Positions 6,550 through 7,465 of a stretch of DNA of 7,465 nucleotides are shown here, piece by piece. The position numbers and the translations under genes are program-made. Under the pieces are notes generated by a model. The model did no database searches. It was not told the DNA's origin and saw only the letters and a list, made by a program, of their open reading frames with translations. Every line of letters begins with the position of its first letter. Position 1 is the stretch's first letter. The DNA comes from an uncultured Methylococcaceae bacterium (lineage in GTDB: Bacteria > Pseudomonadota > Gammaproteobacteria > Methylococcales > Methylomonadaceae), in assembly GCA_903939355.1 (NCBI GenBank), contig CAJAHC010000301.1:1-7465 (forward strand), read 5' to 3'.

Positions 6550-6876
6550 TTAAGCTTTAATAGCATCAGCCACTTCATTAAATGCTTCCACTCTTAACTT
6601 ACCCACTTTTACCAGATCGATACCTGTATCAACCATCATTTTACAAAGTCCTGGCGTTTTGTAGATGATAAAACAAAGATAACCTACCACTGGAACAGCA
6701 ATTAAAGCACCTATAAAACCATGAATCCCAAACACACCCATCAATTTTATTAGCAAAGCAATCGCATCAAGTGGCAGTAAAACCATTGCACCAAAATAAA
6801 CTATTACCGTGAATATAAATACTACAAAAACTACAAACTGAAGTAGTCTTACCAACGCAACATTAACTTTTTTCAT
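6550..6876 (-). CDS. Small two-helix membrane protein of unknown function
   Basis: I do not recognise this 108-aa protein. It starts MKKVNVALVRLLQF and has two hydrophobic segments: about residues 11-34, rich in Val, Phe and Ile, and about 47-72, beginning GVFGIHGFIGALIAVPVVGYL and rich in glycine. A short amphipathic loop lies between them, and a C-terminal soluble tail (73-108) resembles an amphipathic helix (MVDTGIDLVKVGKLRVEAFNEVADAIKA, shown in part). The ATG at 6874-6876 is chosen because an in-frame TTG at 6943-6945 lies inside the promoter, and GAAAG precedes the ATG by 5 bases. Upstream is a rhomboid protease gene on the same strand, 121 bp away, with the promoter between them. The gene ends in the bidirectional terminator, so it is likely a single-gene transcript. 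An orphan conserved membrane protein is all that can be said. Confidence 0.75.
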   Translation of the reverse strand: MKKVNVALVRLLQFVVFVVFIFTVIVYFGAMVLLPLDAIALLIKLMGVFGIHGFIGALIAVPVVGYLCFIIYKTPGLCKMMVDTGIDLVKVGKLRVEAFNEVADAIKA

Positions 6877-6919
6877 AATGACTTTCAATTTCCTAATAAC
6901 TTTAAGAGGTCTTCTAAAA

Positions 6920-6936
6920 TCAGTAAAATTTACTGA
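6920..6936. promoter_or_regulatory. 17-bp perfect palindrome over the -10 box, operator candidate
   Basis: TCAGTAAAATTTACTGA is a perfect inverted repeat of 8-bp arms around one central base. It covers the -10 box and the predicted start site of the promoter at 6927-6955. The position is where a dimeric repressor would bind. A loop of one base makes an RNA hairpin unlikely as its purpose. The regulator is not identifiable. Confidence 0.5.
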
Positions 6937-6955
6937 CTGTATCAATTTTTGTCAA
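6927..6955 (-). promoter_or_regulatory. Sigma-70-type promoter of the small membrane protein gene
   Basis: On the minus strand a perfect -35 box TTGACA (6950-6955) is followed by a 17-base spacer and TAAATT (6927-6932, four of six matches to TATAAT). Transcription would start near 6920, giving a leader of about 44 bases before the ATG at 6876. The -10 box is embedded in the palindrome at 6920-6936. Confidence 0.65.
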
Positions 6956-6997
6956 AAAACCTTACTTTCTAAGACTTAAAATTATACCTTAAAGCTA

Positions 6998-7465
6998 TTA
7001 AATTACTTCATTTTTCTTCTTTTTAAGAAAAAACCGATACACAATAGCTCCAGTAACAAAACCGCCTAAATGCGCCCACCAAGCGACACTTACCACCGTT
7101 CCCTCAAATACAATTGAGGTTGTAGCGTTATACAATTGTAACAACACCCACAAACCCAAAAAAGCGATAGCCGGCACTTGAAATACAATCGGAGGAAAAA
7201 AAACAATTACTGATTCAAGCGGATATAAAAAATAATAAGCCGCCAAGACCCCTGCTATAGCGCCTGATGCACCAACAACCGGAATCTGGAGGGCTGGATC
7301 AAAATACCATTGCAAAAGTGTCGCAAAAAATCCACACAGTAGATAGAACATTAAAAAAGGCAATCGCCCCATCCTATCTTCTACATTATCTGCAAATATC
7401 CACAAAAACCAGATATTAAGAAGTAAGTGAATCCAACTTGAATGTAAAAAGAGATTAGTTACGAA
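6998..7465 (-). CDS. Rhomboid family intramembrane serine protease (partial, 5' end off window)
   Basis: The reading frame is open to the right edge, giving the last 155 residues. Rhomboids cleave transmembrane substrates inside the lipid bilayer. Visible residues begin FVTNLFLHSSWIHLLLN, containing the H-x3-N pair (H13, N17) that forms the oxyanion site, then FLWIFADNVEDRMG (20-33), the family's loop-1/helix-2 motif. The catalytic serine is S67 in VVGASGAIAG (codon 7265-7267) and the catalytic histidine is H132 in WWAHLGGFVTG (codon 7070-7072), so the catalytic dyad is intact. About five membrane segments are seen, followed by a basic tail FLKKKKNEVI. An in-frame TTG at 7403-7405 is an internal leucine, not a start, because conserved sequence continues upstream of it. 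Substrates are unknown. No terminator is visible between this stop and the next gene. Confidence 0.94.
   Translation of the reverse strand, partial: FVTNLFLHSSWIHLLLNIWFLWIFADNVEDRMGRLPFLMFYLLCGFFATLLQWYFDPALQIPVVGASGAIAGVLAAYYFLYPLESVIVFFPPIVFQVPAIAFLGLWVLLQLYNATTSIVFEGTVVSVAWWAHLGGFVTGAIVYRFFLKKKKNEVI

Noticed and set aside
1..7465. CRISPR array, transposon, integrase, toxin-antitoxin pair, tRNA or rRNA
   Set aside because: None is visible: no regularly spaced repeats, no transposase or recombinase motifs, no cloverleaf, and no small gene pair of toxin-antitoxin type.

Overview
This is an AT-rich chromosomal window that looks like core genome of a gammaproteobacterium. RecR, TrmL, YheT, the glycogen phosphorylase and the YbaB tail all read like gammaproteobacterial versions, and ybaB-recR is the classic gammaproteobacterial arrangement. 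A methanotroph-like (Methylococcales) host is a guess from overall impression only; a protein search of GlgP or RecR would settle it. I see no insertion sequence, integrase, CRISPR array, tRNA, rRNA or phage gene.

Left part (1-1073, plus strand): the last 41 codons of the nucleoid protein gene ybaB, then recR (recombination mediator) one base later, then a HIT/HinT nucleotide hydrolase gene behind a strong ribosome binding site. These three appear co-transcribed. They meet the next cluster tail to tail with only 18 bp between stop codons.

Centre (1092-5592, minus strand): read in the direction of transcription, a small DUF3301 protein, then a 12-bp perfect hairpin, then glgP (832 aa), trmL (tRNA wobble 2'-O-methyltransferase) 12 bp downstream, and a YheT-type alpha/beta hydrolase 40 bp further on. 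glgP-trmL-yheT is probably one transcript. The hairpin lies 35 bp from the glgP start codon, which leaves almost no room for a promoter after it, so it is either the terminator of the DUF3301 gene or a control element in the glgP leader.

Right part (5593-7465): a 200-bp divergent intergenic region, a plus-strand carboxylesterase/phospholipase-type alpha/beta hydrolase, and a strong bidirectional terminator. Then come two minus-strand genes: a 108-aa two-helix membrane protein of unknown function and a rhomboid intramembrane serine protease that runs off the right edge. The small membrane protein has its own promoter with a consensus TTGACA -35 box, and its -10 box is buried in a 17-bp perfect palindrome that looks like an operator. 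That promoter also shows that a longer reading of the gene from an upstream TTG is wrong.

Most of the window is ordinary housekeeping DNA. The parts worth a second look are the regulatory elements (glgP leader hairpin, palindrome over the small membrane gene promoter), the coupling of glycogen breakdown with tRNA modification, and the unrecognised membrane protein beside the rhomboid protease. I did not find a convincing undescribed multi-gene system.
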